Shown here: piece by piece, positions 8,936 through 17,394 of the stretch
Position numbering within the stretch: position 1 is the stretch's first letter
Layout of the letters: each line of letters starts with the position of its first letter
Assembly (NCBI RefSeq): GCF_001625575.1
Contig: NZ_AUXV01000019.1
Location: 124,001 to 188,000 of the forward strand
Length of the DNA: 64,000 nt
DNA from: Pseudoalteromonas luteoviolacea S2607
Lineage (GTDB): Bacteria; Pseudomonadota; Gammaproteobacteria; Enterobacterales; Alteromonadaceae
Direction: 5' to 3'
Position numbers and translations under genes: made by a program
Notes under the pieces: model-generated
Database searches by the model: none
What the model was told of the DNA's origin: nothing
What the model saw: only the letters and a program-made list of their open reading frames with translations

Positions 8936-9733
8936 TTACTGTATTAATAGGTCCATATCTGGTCGGTCAGTGACCAACATATGTTGTGGACTGTTTATAA
9001 TACACAATTCTGGAGCTGCGCGGGTAATTGCAAGATGGGCGGTTAAGCTGGTGGTCCAAAACACCGGCTGTTTGTCTTCTTGAAAGAATATTGGCTCGCC
9101 GAAGTTTGGCTTGCTCAAGTTTCTAATTCCAATTTGACTTGGGTCTCCAAAATGTACAGGGATACCATGGGGCACTCTACTAATACTGCCTGCTTGAATA
9201 GCCTTAATGATTTCTTGCGTATCCATTGGTCTTAAGCACACGACTTTATCACCTGCAAATGGGCCTACAGGTAAACTGGGTATGTTACTAATATACATAG
9301 GCAGCGTATGAGCTGGGCTAGTCGTCGAATGTGTAAAACCAAAGCTATGCAAAACGTAATCAAAGGCAACGTAACTGGCGAGTGCAAAAGTCACAAAGTC
9401 TTCTCGCCATAATTGATGAATATTATTGACTTCATCAATAAGTTGCCCGTCTCGTAAAATACGATACTTGGGTACATCACTGCGGATATCGATATTACCA
9501 CCAAGGGCATCTAAATGGTGGTCACCCGCCGTAACGCTGGTTGCTAACAGTGGGCAACAGTCATGATTTTGTAAGCAATATTTTTGAAAGTCAAAGGCAT
9601 ATACTTTGGGTAAAATGACAATATTACACTGGGTGAACCCAGGCACAAACCCGTTGGTAGGGCCCGAGTAGTCACCTGCTCTTATCATTTCTCGAATCGC
9701 ATTAGGTGCCGTTAAGGACGCCTTTGGATCCAT
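8936..9733 (-). CDS. DUF1445 (YcsI) family protein, D-glutamate cyclase-like / putative hydro-lyase
   Basis: About 265 residues from the chosen ATG at 9733, which has a GGGGGA Shine-Dalgarno; an ATG nine codons earlier lacks one. Family marks are ATREMIRAGxYSGPT-like start, GFVPGFTQCNIVILP, MYISNIPSLPVGPF, RPMDTQEIIKAI, RVPHGIPVHFGDP, and the late ITHAPGHMLVTD-like stretch, here ITRAAPELCIINSPQHMLVTD. The mammalian homologue domain converts D-glutamate to 5-oxo-D-proline; bacterial members are often named putative hydro-lyase. Its neighbour pxpA acts on oxoproline, which fits a D-glutamate/oxoproline route. The reaction here is inferred from family and context. Confidence 0.83.
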   Translation of the reverse strand: MDPKASLTAPNAIREMIRAGDYSGPTNGFVPGFTQCNIVILPKVYAFDFQKYCLQNHDCCPLLATSVTAGDHHLDALGGNIDIRSDVPKYRILRDGQLIDEVNNIHQLWREDFVTFALASYVAFDYVLHSFGFTHSTTSPAHTLPMYISNIPSLPVGPFAGDKVVCLRPMDTQEIIKAIQAGSISRVPHGIPVHFGDPSQIGIRNLSKPNFGEPIFFQEDKQPVFWTTSLTAHLAITRAAPELCIINSPQHMLVTDRPDMDLLIQ

Positions 9734-9787
9734 AATTCCCCCACGTAAGATACATGTCATTATTAGCGCGGGCAGAGTAAAAGCGAA

Positions 9788-11626
9788 TTACTTTTTCAAA
9801 CTTTTCATATCAATACTTACGGGCAAGCGTCCAAGTGCTTCAGCGTTTCCTAAAATCACATTAGCGAGTGCCGTGTAAGCAGGTCCGCGCACATCATTTT
9901 CATCAGTTACATCCACATTATAGGCATAGCTTGCTAAAACTGCCTGATTGTATTGTGCATATTTCGAAATTTCATAGGGGGCTCGCAAACTAATAAATAT
10001 GCTCGCTTTTTTACGTGAATGTGCATATTGCATCAGTTTTAGTAAAGCTTTGGGTTGCGCCTGTTTTGAAAGCTCATAGCTCTTCAATTCTGCGACATCA
10101 TCCATGCCACCAATTTCAGCTGCGCTCTGCTGAGGTGATGCGTGTGCGCTTATCACAATATCAGCATCTGCAATAAATTGTTCTGCCCGCTCAGGCTTAT
10201 AGGCTTGTAAACTTGTGATGGTAACTTTAATTGACTCTGATGTTGCTTGTTGCAGGGCTTGCTTCAATGCTGTGGCTTTTTGCCTGTCAGGCATAATAAG
10301 GTGAATGTGTTGGCCTGCTTTAGGCTTAACGGGTAGTAAATCGTCATTCTTCACATTGGTAATTGCAGCCAAAGCAAGCTCCGCTTCTAATTGACGATGC
10401 TGGGGGTTACCTAAGGTTGCTTTTGCGATAGCAGTGGTCGGGCTGGACTGAAATTGCGCGATGCGAGCTTTTAAGCGCATAATTCGGTGGTATGAAGAGG
10501 CAACTTCCTGTTGTTGTAGCTTTCCTTCAGAGACGGCCGTTACAATCGAGTCAAAAAAGCGCTCAAACTTCTCAATATCTGAAGGTGTGCGCACTGCTAT
10601 TGGCATCAACGCGATATCGACGCCTGCTTTAAATGTTTCAACGACCGCATCAATAGGTGTGAAGAAATCACTGATCCCTGCCATATCTAGTGCATCGGTA
10701 ATCGTGACACCTTGATACCCCATCTCTTCACGGAGCAAATCGTGCATGATGGCTTTTGACATGGTGGCCGGGCGAATCATTTGCTCGCCTTTACTATTGA
10801 CTATAGTGCTGCTGTCCAAAGCTGGGTACTGAATATGTGCCGTCATGATCATGCCCGGTTGCTGGGCCTGAATTATGTGTGCAAATGGCAGCAAGTCGCG
10901 CTGTTTAATATGAGAAAGAGTATGCTCTACTTTTGGCAATCCGGTATGGCTGTCAACTTGTGTATCACCATGGCCTGGAAAGTGTTTTAAAGCTGAAATT
11001 ACACCTCTGTCTTCAAACGCTTTCACTTGGGCAGCCCCTAGTTTGGCTACCAGTTTAGGATCCTCGCCAAATGACCGGACATTGATCACCGGGTTTAACG
11101 GGTTGGCGTTCACATCTACGGTAGGCGCAAAGTTTACGTTAATTCCTAGGCTAGACAACTCTTTAGCTATGACCTTAGCAACCTCTGTTGCATATTTCTC
11201 GCCGTGTTTAGGGTAGGTAGCACCGATGCTCATGTTTCCGGTGAACGACGTTGCTTCAGATCTATTGATACGTGCGACTCGGCCACCTTCTTGGTCGATT
11301 GATATAAATATCGGAGTTTGGCTGGCTTTATTTAAATCTTTGCTTAAATTAACAATTTGTTCGGTATCTTGCACATTTTCAGCAAACAATATGACTCCAC
11401 CTATTTGGTATGTTTGTAACAACTTTTGAAGAGATGGAGGCAACTGTGTCATTGGTTTGCGGCATTTACTGGCATCGCCCGTTTCGCAAAAGTAACGGAA
11501 ATCCAGCATAAGCTTTTGGCCAATCATTTCACGCAAACTTGGCTGTGCATCATTTGCACTTAAAAGAGGGCTGACTGTCATAATCGAGATGAAACCTAAT
11601 TTTTTGAAAAATTTTAAAATACGCAC
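9788..11626 (-). CDS. Secreted glycoside hydrolase family 3, NagZ-like beta-N-acetylhexosaminidase
   Basis: A 612-residue GH3 enzyme with a signal peptide (about 1-24). The TIM-barrel domain contains KHFPGHGD (214-221) and the DSH dyad (Asp225-Ser-His227) diagnostic of NagZ-type N-acetylglucosaminidases that use a His/Asp general acid. The likely nucleophile is Asp311 in ITDALDMAG. A second domain follows (about 400-612), as in the two-domain exported NagZ of Bacillus and unlike short cytoplasmic NagZ of enterics. Start is a GTG; the downstream ATG would cut the signal peptide. It would release GlcNAc from muropeptides or chitin oligomers outside the cytoplasm. It lies 54 bases upstream of the DUF1445 start. 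Confidence 0.87.
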   Translation of the reverse strand: MRILKFFKKLGFISIMTVSPLLSANDAQPSLREMIGQKLMLDFRYFCETGDASKCRKPMTQLPPSLQKLLQTYQIGGVILFAENVQDTEQIVNLSKDLNKASQTPIFISIDQEGGRVARINRSEATSFTGNMSIGATYPKHGEKYATEVAKVIAKELSSLGINVNFAPTVDVNANPLNPVINVRSFGEDPKLVAKLGAAQVKAFEDRGVISALKHFPGHGDTQVDSHTGLPKVEHTLSHIKQRDLLPFAHIIQAQQPGMIMTAHIQYPALDSSTIVNSKGEQMIRPATMSKAIMHDLLREEMGYQGVTITDALDMAGISDFFTPIDAVVETFKAGVDIALMPIAVRTPSDIEKFERFFDSIVTAVSEGKLQQQEVASSYHRIMRLKARIAQFQSSPTTAIAKATLGNPQHRQLEAELALAAITNVKNDDLLPVKPKAGQHIHLIMPDRQKATALKQALQQATSESIKVTITSLQAYKPERAEQFIADADIVISAHASPQQSAAEIGGMDDVAELKSYELSKQAQPKALLKLMQYAHSRKKASIFISLRAPYEISKYAQYNQAVLASYAYNVDVTDENDVRGPAYTALANVILGNAEALGRLPVSIDMKSLKK

Positions 11627-11778
11627 GAACTTTTGTGTTTAGAGTTTTTGTTTACTTTATCATGCTATTCAACGAGGTGAAGGAGAAAGCGTTAATTAGC
11701 ACAAGGTTTGTGAATAGCACCTGTACTAGTTTTTTAGCACAGCACAGGCGCAATGTAGCTGATTTGTCCGGTCTAAAA

Positions 11779-11816
11779 GGATGTGCATCATCTATTTGAT
11801 AGATACTGCATCATCC
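11779..11816 (-). terminator. Extended hairpin downstream of the ODP/MCP-like pair
   Basis: Imperfect 38-base hairpin: GGATG+TGCA pairs with TGCA and CATCC around one bulged T, then an internal ATCTAT/ATAGAT stem with a TTG loop. Read on the minus strand it is followed by TTTTAG. It lies 80 bases past the stop at 11896 and could end that transcript, insulating the GH3 operon promoter region (11627-11778). No other gene is seen in 11627-11895. Confidence 0.5.
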
Positions 11817-11895
11817 AAAAATGAGTTCTAAGTAAGGGATTCATTACAGACCCACTTTTTGTATATGCCTGATATGTGTATTTTTGATATACGAC

Positions 11896-12630
11896 TTAGC
11901 GCACTGCGCTTCCAACATCTAACTTAGCAAACCAATCTAAAAACTCGTGCACTTGGTCGCCTCTGTAAAGCTTACCGTGATTGGGTGCCAAAATATCGAT
12001 GTCTAGCTCTTTTACTCTTGCTATCCAGTTTTCTTTTGCTTTGTTTGAAGGCATCCAGCGTCTGTGAAATTGCTCGATATGCTTGATGTGCTGAGCGAAA
12101 TCTTCAACAAACTGAGTGTTTGATTCTGATTTTATCGCTGAGCCCACATTTGCTGACATAAGTATCTTAGCTGCAGGGTCGTATAAGTGAAAATTGCCTG
12201 CAGAGTGCAAGTAATGAGCCGGTAATAGGCGTAACCTTACGCCACTGAGTTGGATTTCGCCGCCATCATCATTGATGCCCTCATAGTTGAGGTTATCCAA
12301 GTCAAAATGGTCTATAAACCTATCCCACAATGCGGGTGCATATAAAGTCGCATTGGGGACCGCTTTATCCCACAGGCCCAGAGTAGAAATAATGTCTGGA
12401 TCTTGATGTGATGCGAAAACTGTTGTGAGTTTGTCGAGCTCCGTCTGTTGCAAAATGGCGGCAAGCATAGGAGAGAACAGCTCGATACCACCGGGATCCA
12501 TGATCATTGACTCGTACTGGGAATGGATAAAATATTGATTGACAGAGCCAAGAGTATTGAGCATCTCGTCATTGCGCTCAAGTATTAACCAACTGTGAGT
12601 TTTAGCTTTGTGTAGTTCTGTTAGTTTCAC
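11896..12630 (-). CDS. Metallo-beta-lactamase-fold protein of the ODP / flavodiiron type
   Basis: A 244-residue protein built only of the lactamase-like domain of flavodiiron proteins, without flavodoxin. The start SVNQYFIHSQYESMIMDPGG, the HQDPD metal motif (His75, Asp77, Asp79), PAHYLHSAGNF (His139/His142) and LAPNHGKLYRG (His218) follow the flavodiiron order. The position where flavodiiron proteins have the bridging Asp (SxDAFG) reads SANVGS, with Asn161. Such stand-alone domains (ODP) have been described as oxygen/iron sensors for chemotaxis proteins, which fits the coupled MCP-like gene upstream. Start is GTG inside a GTGA overlap with that gene. Sensor role is inference; a hydrolase role cannot be excluded. 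Confidence 0.8.
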   Translation of the reverse strand: MKLTELHKAKTHSWLILERNDEMLNTLGSVNQYFIHSQYESMIMDPGGIELFSPMLAAILQQTELDKLTTVFASHQDPDIISTLGLWDKAVPNATLYAPALWDRFIDHFDLDNLNYEGINDDGGEIQLSGVRLRLLPAHYLHSAGNFHLYDPAAKILMSANVGSAIKSESNTQFVEDFAQHIKHIEQFHRRWMPSNKAKENWIARVKELDIDILAPNHGKLYRGDQVHEFLDWFAKLDVGSAVR

Positions 12631-13244
12631 CTTAATAGCCCTCGCAATGTATGAATTTCACTTAAGTTATAAACTACAGCTGTTTTGATGGTTTTAGCAG
12701 CACTGGCGATAAAATCAGAAACTGATTGCAAGCTATCACTAAACTCCCCTGCATTTGTTGCTTCAACACGACTAGTTACCGCGATGTATTCAGCGCTTTG
12801 CATCTGTTTTTGAATGTCTTCGAAATGATTTTCAAGTTCACTTAAAGCCTGAGACAAATGATTTGCAGCAAGTCGCTGTGACTTAACGGCCTTTGAATAC
12901 ATACTTTCTACTTGATGGGTACTGACTTGGTTTCTTAATCTACAAATCTGTTCGTAATATTGGCTGCACCTAACAAGTTCTAACGCGACTTTAAAAAGTT
13001 GGTTAGACAGGTTAGAAATCTTGGTAGTGGAAGAAATGGTTTGTTCAGAAAATTCGTCAATAAAATTGGTGATGGGCTTGAACCCTAGAGCCGCATCACC
13101 GGCTCTCAAGGCGACGACTCGCGCGTTTTTCGCTGTTAACGAAAGGTTCTTTGCTTGGCTCAAAATCGCTTCTAGATTGGCAATGATCTGTGCAACTCGC
13201 ACAAAGTTCTCTACCACTTTAGAGTCATCGCTTAAGCTCATCAT
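12627..13244 (-). CDS. Soluble methyl-accepting-chemotaxis-like signalling fragment
   Basis: A 205-residue, almost entirely alpha-helical protein with no signal peptide, membrane helix or recognisable sensor domain. Residues about 34-70 (NLSLTAKNARVVALRAGDAALGF and the following PITNFIDEFSEQT) align by eye with the MCP hairpin tip NLLALNAAIEAARAGExGRGFAVVADEVRxLA. A second, weaker copy of that pattern (EATNAGEFSDSLQSVSDFI) lies near 165-190. It therefore looks like a short coiled-coil signalling module that would need an external sensor, plausibly the ODP-like protein encoded directly downstream with a 4-base GTGA overlap. Whether it binds CheA/CheW or something else is unknown. Confidence 0.65.
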   Translation of the reverse strand: MMSLSDDSKVVENFVRVAQIIANLEAILSQAKNLSLTAKNARVVALRAGDAALGFKPITNFIDEFSEQTISSTTKISNLSNQLFKVALELVRCSQYYEQICRLRNQVSTHQVESMYSKAVKSQRLAANHLSQALSELENHFEDIQKQMQSAEYIAVTSRVEATNAGEFSDSLQSVSDFIASAAKTIKTAVVYNLSEIHTLRGLLR

Positions 13245-13415
13245 AGTTGGTTTCCAAAGATTACACCCTTATTAGATGTAGGACAAAAAACCATTTAATT
13301 CCAGAAATATAAACAATCTCTTTGTTTGGCCTTAACTGTCCAATTTATACGACTTTGTCTAATATTAAATTTGATAAAAATGAATTTATAAATCTCGTTT
13401 ACTGTGGACGCCTAA

Positions 13416-15683
13416 ATGAATCAAGTGACCCAAAAGCTCTTGTTTAGCTCTTTTTTCCTTTTGGTTGGTTTATCTTTTGGGATTCAGATTAGCCAGCTTA
13501 TTGAAAACCTGTTATTTGCAGAAGCCGGAATCTATGGCAATGAAGCACTGATTGAACTGTTTAACTATTTCTCATTAGGAATAATTGGATTTGTCATGGC
13601 GATTGTCACGGGTGGGGGTGTAATTTTCCTAGCACGAAAAAAACAACAAGAAATTGGCTTTGGGGAACATGGCGAATTGTATTATGAAGTTTTCAAAGAG
13701 TCTTTAACTGCACAGTTTTTAGTGTGTGAAAATGGTACTTTTTATGCTGTCAGCCAAGGCATGTGCGCGCACGTTAATATGTCCGAGGAAGAATTGATCG
13801 AAGCTGGAATGGCAAAACTTGTAGACGAACAAAGCTTTCAAATGTTCCAAAAATGGCAAGACGATGGGGAAGAATTTGAGCAACTCGATCTGCACCTGAG
13901 CTCTCTAAGCGGCGATCTAGACCATTTTATTGTCAGTTTGAATCATACCCATCTCTCTGGTGTTTTTCTCGGCCAGTTAATAAATATTACCGAACAAACT
14001 CAAATACAAAAACAACACGAGCTACTAGCTATTACACTGAGATCTGTTGGTGATGGTGTGATATGTGCAGACACCGAGGGCAATATTTCATTCGTGAACC
14101 CCGTGGCTGAAGCTGTACTAGCTTTGTTAGATCGAGAAGTTGTTGGAAAACCTTTTCATAAGGTGATGCCGCTTATTGACGAAGAAAATAAAGAGCCGAT
14201 ATGTGACCCTATGGAATCTGCTATGGCTCAAATGCAGACAGTCTCGCTGACTCAACTGGCCTGCTTTCGCAATCATTTGGGCCTCGAGTTTGCCATTGAA
14301 ATTTCTTGCTCTCCCATTTTTCTGGGTTCTGATCAGATTGCAGGTGCGGTGCTGGTTTTTCAGGATGTAACGGAATCTCGATTAATGAGAAAGAAGATGG
14401 CACATATGGCACATCATGATGCATTGTCTGGGTTACCCAATAGATTACTGCTTCAAGATAGATTGATCCAGGCATGCAAGCGGGCTAAGCGTCATAAACA
14501 CCAGTTTGCGGTTATATTTCTGGACCTAAATAAGTTTAAATTAATCAATGATACTTACGGGCATGACTCTGGAGATGAGTTGCTAAAGCAAGTCGCCAAG
14601 AAGTTAACATCGACCATTCGTGCTTGCGATACGGTTTCTCGCATTGGCGGTGATGAATTTGTGCTACTCATTGATGCAATGGAAGACAGGCGTAATGTCA
14701 GGCATGTGATCGATAAGATCTTTGCGGCAGCTAGTGGTGAGTATGATATTAAAACCACTTCAGTAAATATTTCATTTAGCGCTGGAATTGCGCTGTACCC
14801 CAATGATGGTGACAACGCCGACACGCTCATGAAGTGCGCAGATAGCGCTATGTATCGCGCGAAAAAAGTCGGCCATTCAAACTACCAATTTTACTGTACC
14901 ATGTTAGATAAAGAAGCCGAATATTGCCTAGAGCGTGAAAAAGAGCTCGTCAATGCCCTCGCTCGTGGTGAATTTTTTCCTTATTTTCAACCCATTGTTA
15001 ATGCACAAAGCCATGAGGTAGAGAAGCTAGAGGCGTTAGCGCGCTGGCGACATGGTGCTGATGTTGTGGCGGCAGAGCAATTTATTGAAACGGCCGAAGA
15101 AGCTGGCATTGGCATTCAATTGAGTATGCAAGTTTTTGAGCAGGCAATCGATGCTTTTGCTGACTTGGTCGCACACAAGCCATCACTACAGTTGTGCTTA
15201 AACCTGTCGGTACGACATTTGTTAGATGGCTCTTTTCCAGAGCAAATCATAGAATTAATAGAGCATCACCAGTTAACTCCTAGTCAGTTCGAACTTGAAA
15301 TTGCGGAGCGCCCTTTACTTGAAAATGCTGACGAGTTATCCGACAGATTAGTATTACTGAGTAAGTTTGGGTTTAAACTGTCCATTGATGATTTTGGGTT
15401 AGGGCAAACAAACCCAGCACTGTTAAAAGAACTTCATTTTGATTCGATAAAAATAGACCCGAGCTTTGTGAGTGAAATCTATGGTACTGAGCAACAGGAT
15501 GACTTGGCTTTAGTGATGATTAACATCGCTAAGAGTCTAGGCGTGAATTGTATTGCAGAAGGCGTGGAGAGTGAGCTCCAAGCTTCAACTTTGGCGACGC
15601 ATGGCTGCAACCAATTACAAGGGCACTTTTTTTCGACTCCCCTCGCGTTAGATGAAATTGAACGTTTACTACGTAATGACTAA
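13416..15683 (+). CDS. Membrane PAS-PAS-GGDEF-EAL c-di-GMP protein
   Basis: A 755-residue bifunctional signalling protein. Two N-terminal membrane helices (about 8-28 and 48-72) are followed by a PAS-like segment (about 85-195), a clear PAS domain (about 205-325), GGDEF (325-495) and EAL (505-755). The cyclase site is intact (GGDEF, 411-415) and the inhibitory RxxD site (RACD) lies five residues before it. The phosphodiesterase site looks intact: EAL 539-541, FELEIAE, DDFG, the IKID lysine and AEGVE. Both making and degrading c-di-GMP are possible. It is divergent from the ODP/MCP-like operon, 171 bases away, suggesting shared redox or oxygen input. Confidence 0.92.
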   Translation: MNQVTQKLLFSSFFLLVGLSFGIQISQLIENLLFAEAGIYGNEALIELFNYFSLGIIGFVMAIVTGGGVIFLARKKQQEIGFGEHGELYYEVFKESLTAQFLVCENGTFYAVSQGMCAHVNMSEEELIEAGMAKLVDEQSFQMFQKWQDDGEEFEQLDLHLSSLSGDLDHFIVSLNHTHLSGVFLGQLINITEQTQIQKQHELLAITLRSVGDGVICADTEGNISFVNPVAEAVLALLDREVVGKPFHKVMPLIDEENKEPICDPMESAMAQMQTVSLTQLACFRNHLGLEFAIEISCSPIFLGSDQIAGAVLVFQDVTESRLMRKKMAHMAHHDALSGLPNRLLLQDRLIQACKRAKRHKHQFAVIFLDLNKFKLINDTYGHDSGDELLKQVAKKLTSTIRACDTVSRIGGDEFVLLIDAMEDRRNVRHVIDKIFAAASGEYDIKTTSVNISFSAGIALYPNDGDNADTLMKCADSAMYRAKKVGHSNYQFYCTMLDKEAEYCLEREKELVNALARGEFFPYFQPIVNAQSHEVEKLEALARWRHGADVVAAEQFIETAEEAGIGIQLSMQVFEQAIDAFADLVAHKPSLQLCLNLSVRHLLDGSFPEQIIELIEHHQLTPSQFELEIAERPLLENADELSDRLVLLSKFGFKLSIDDFGLGQTNPALLKELHFDSIKIDPSFVSEIYGTEQQDDLALVMINIAKSLGVNCIAEGVESELQASTLATHGCNQLQGHFFSTPLALDEIERLLRND

Positions 15684-15693
15684 ATTGTCTGTC

Positions 15694-16371
15694 TCACTTG
15701 CTTTGTTTATTTAAAATCGCAGCGATGCGAGGAGCTATTTTATTCGCTATTGCGGCGTGTTTTTTGTGTACAACATGATAAGCTGGTGTTTCGAACAATG
15801 TATGCCGATTTAGGTGTTCTAAGGCTTGTGGTATAGGCCACGAAGAGGACATCACATAGATGGCATACTCAAAACGCCTTTCCTGTAGCAGGTGAGGCAA
15901 CTTGCCTAATTGATTTAGTTGGTAATACCTATTTCTGCGAGAGGTTGGAAATTTGTTGAGAATGACCCGCATTGACTCATCGGTTGCCAAGATAGTTTTT
16001 GGGGAAGTTTGCAGTACTTGCTGGTTGCAAGGGACATCTTCTACACAGAGCAAAACAAATTGCACGTGCGTTAGTGGCGGACCAACCGCGATGAGTTCTT
16101 TATAGGGCGAAAATATTTCTTTAGCGAGAATGACGTCACCATCAATATGTTGCGCCTGAATCTCATTGATTAAACGGTGTGATGGGATAGCGACAAAATC
16201 GACATCAATGTGCTCTGCTTGGTATGCTTGCGCAATGAGTGGTAGGGCTTGATGCAAAACGCTTGGATGATCAATATATGAAATTGTCAGCTTCGCTGGC
16301 GGCACTTTATTATCTGTTGCGTAAGATGCAATGCTGAATGTCAAAATTAATCCGATTATAACAATATTCAA
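15694..16371 (-). CDS. Periplasmic solute-binding-like protein (SBP family 3 type)
   Basis: A 225-residue exported protein with signal peptide (cleavage after SYA, residue 18) and an amino-acid-binding-protein-like fold suggested by LTISYIDHPS at the start, the small two-lobe length and a late EYAIYVMSSS segment. It is shorter than most transporter SBPs (about 250), and no ABC permease genes are nearby; Alteromonadales carry many such orphans. The start is a TTG with GGGA upstream, so the N-terminus is less certain. It is convergent with the GGDEF-EAL gene (10 bases between stops). Ligand unknown. Confidence 0.65.
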   Translation of the reverse strand: MNIVIIGLILTFSIASYATDNKVPPAKLTISYIDHPSVLHQALPLIAQAYQAEHIDVDFVAIPSHRLINEIQAQHIDGDVILAKEIFSPYKELIAVGPPLTHVQFVLLCVEDVPCNQQVLQTSPKTILATDESMRVILNKFPTSRRNRYYQLNQLGKLPHLLQERRFEYAIYVMSSSWPIPQALEHLNRHTLFETPAYHVVHKKHAAIANKIAPRIAAILNKQSK

Positions 16372-16592
16372 TTATGCTATTCCCAAGTAATTTTCGGCAA
16401 AAATGATTATACATTTCTACTTTAAGAAAAGTGATTTTTTTGACATTTTTGTGCATAAAAATCAATAAAGATTGAGTTGTGTCAATCTCGTCGCATGCCG
16501 CATTTTTAGTGGTGTTATAGAACTGTATTTAATTGTTCACATTGCTTATGAGAATATGTCATTAAGCATTCATAAATATGTTTAAAAATTAG

Positions 16593-16845
16593 TTGACTTA
16601 GAGGGGCATCCCTATAAGATGAACATAGACAGAATTTCGGTCAGTGTTTATAAATCTCCATTACGATGTTGTATAAGTGTTAGCTTGTAGTAGTACCGTC
16701 CTGAAGTTTTATCACCGGCAAAATTTAGGTCTATGCGCCCACAAGGGCATAGGTTTGCCAGTTTTGTAAAAATAGATTCTCTTTAAGCAGTTTAGAGTTT
16801 GCTTTTAAGGATTGGCATTTATATTTTTTATCAGGATTTATTATT
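16593..16845 (+). promoter_or_regulatory. Candidate promoter and long 5' leader of the cold shock gene
   Basis: The 474-base gap upstream of the cold shock gene contains a TTGACT box (16593-16598) and TAAGAT (16615-16620) with 16 bases between, a plausible sigma-70 promoter. Transcription from it would leave a leader of roughly 220 bases. Long structured leaders that control stability and translation are characteristic of cspA-type genes. No protein gene is evident between 16372 and 16845. Confidence 0.45.
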
Positions 16846-17055
16846 ATGTCTAATACTTTAACAGGTACAGTAAAGTGGTTTAACGAGTCAAAAGGCTTCG
16901 GTTTTATCGCTCAGGAAAATGGTCCGGACGTATTTGCACACTTTAGTGCAATTAAAGGCGACGGTTTCCGTACATTAGCTGAAGGCGAGCGTGTAGAGTT
17001 TAAGCTTACTACAGGCCAAAAAGGTCCTCAAGCTGAAGAAATCGTTAAGCTGTAA
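16846..17055 (+). CDS. Cold shock protein, CspA family
   Basis: A 69-residue single cold shock domain: [16 protein letters not shown] carries RNP1 (KGFGFI) and DVFAHFSAI carries RNP2 (VFAHFS). These aromatic residues bind single-stranded RNA/DNA and melt structured mRNA. Length is exactly that of the family. Which paralogue it is (cold-inducible or constitutive) cannot be told, but the long leader favours a post-transcriptionally controlled member. It is monocistronic with its own terminator. Confidence 0.95.
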   Translation: MSNTLTGTVKWFNESKGFGFIAQENGPDVFAHFSAIKGDGFRTLAEGERVEFKLTTGQKGPQAEEIVKL

Positions 17056-17075
17056 CTGTCACAGTTTAAACACCT

Positions 17076-17102
17076 AAAAAAGCAAGCTACGCTTGCTTTT
17101 TT
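17076..17102 (+). terminator. Rho-independent terminator of the cold shock gene
   Basis: The stem AGCAAGC/GCTTGCT with a TAC loop is flanked by six A on the left and six T on the right, 20 bases after the stop codon. The flanks make it potentially bidirectional. Confidence 0.9.
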
Positions 17103-17300
17103 AATGTCTAAAATTTACTTTGACCCACTTTGTCTTTTCCACTCATATGATCTGCCTTTAACTGCTTCATTTGCAGTACTTACATTTAAACCATACAAGT
17201 GCAATTAAATCGACAAATTGCGAACCTATAATGGGTTCACAAGGCCTTGTCGTGCGCGTATCTACATAGAAGATAAATGATGTGAATAGTCTCTATAAGT

Positions 17301-17316
17301 AAATTGTCGACAATTT
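17301..17316. promoter_or_regulatory. Perfect 16-base palindrome, candidate PrpR operator
   Basis: AAATTGTCGACAATTT at 17301-17316 is a perfect palindrome 79 bases before the prpR start. The core ATTGTCGACAA occurs again inside prpR (17508-17518). GntR/FCD regulators bind short palindromes near their own promoters, so this is the best candidate for PrpR autoregulation and control of the prp genes. Binding is inferred. The rest of the 339-base gap 17056-17394 holds the cold shock terminator and nothing else I recognise. Confidence 0.6.
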
Positions 17317-17394
17317 GAGGTTTATTAGGTTGACGTTAACGTAAAGTGTATCTATATTGTTGGCATTAACAGATTATATATACATAGGTTGATA

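Noticed and set aside
17201..17221. GCAATT...AATTGC imperfect palindrome with a TCGACAA half site upstream of prpR
   Set aside because: Shares only part of the better palindrome at 17301 and lies far upstream; could be chance in AT-rich DNA.
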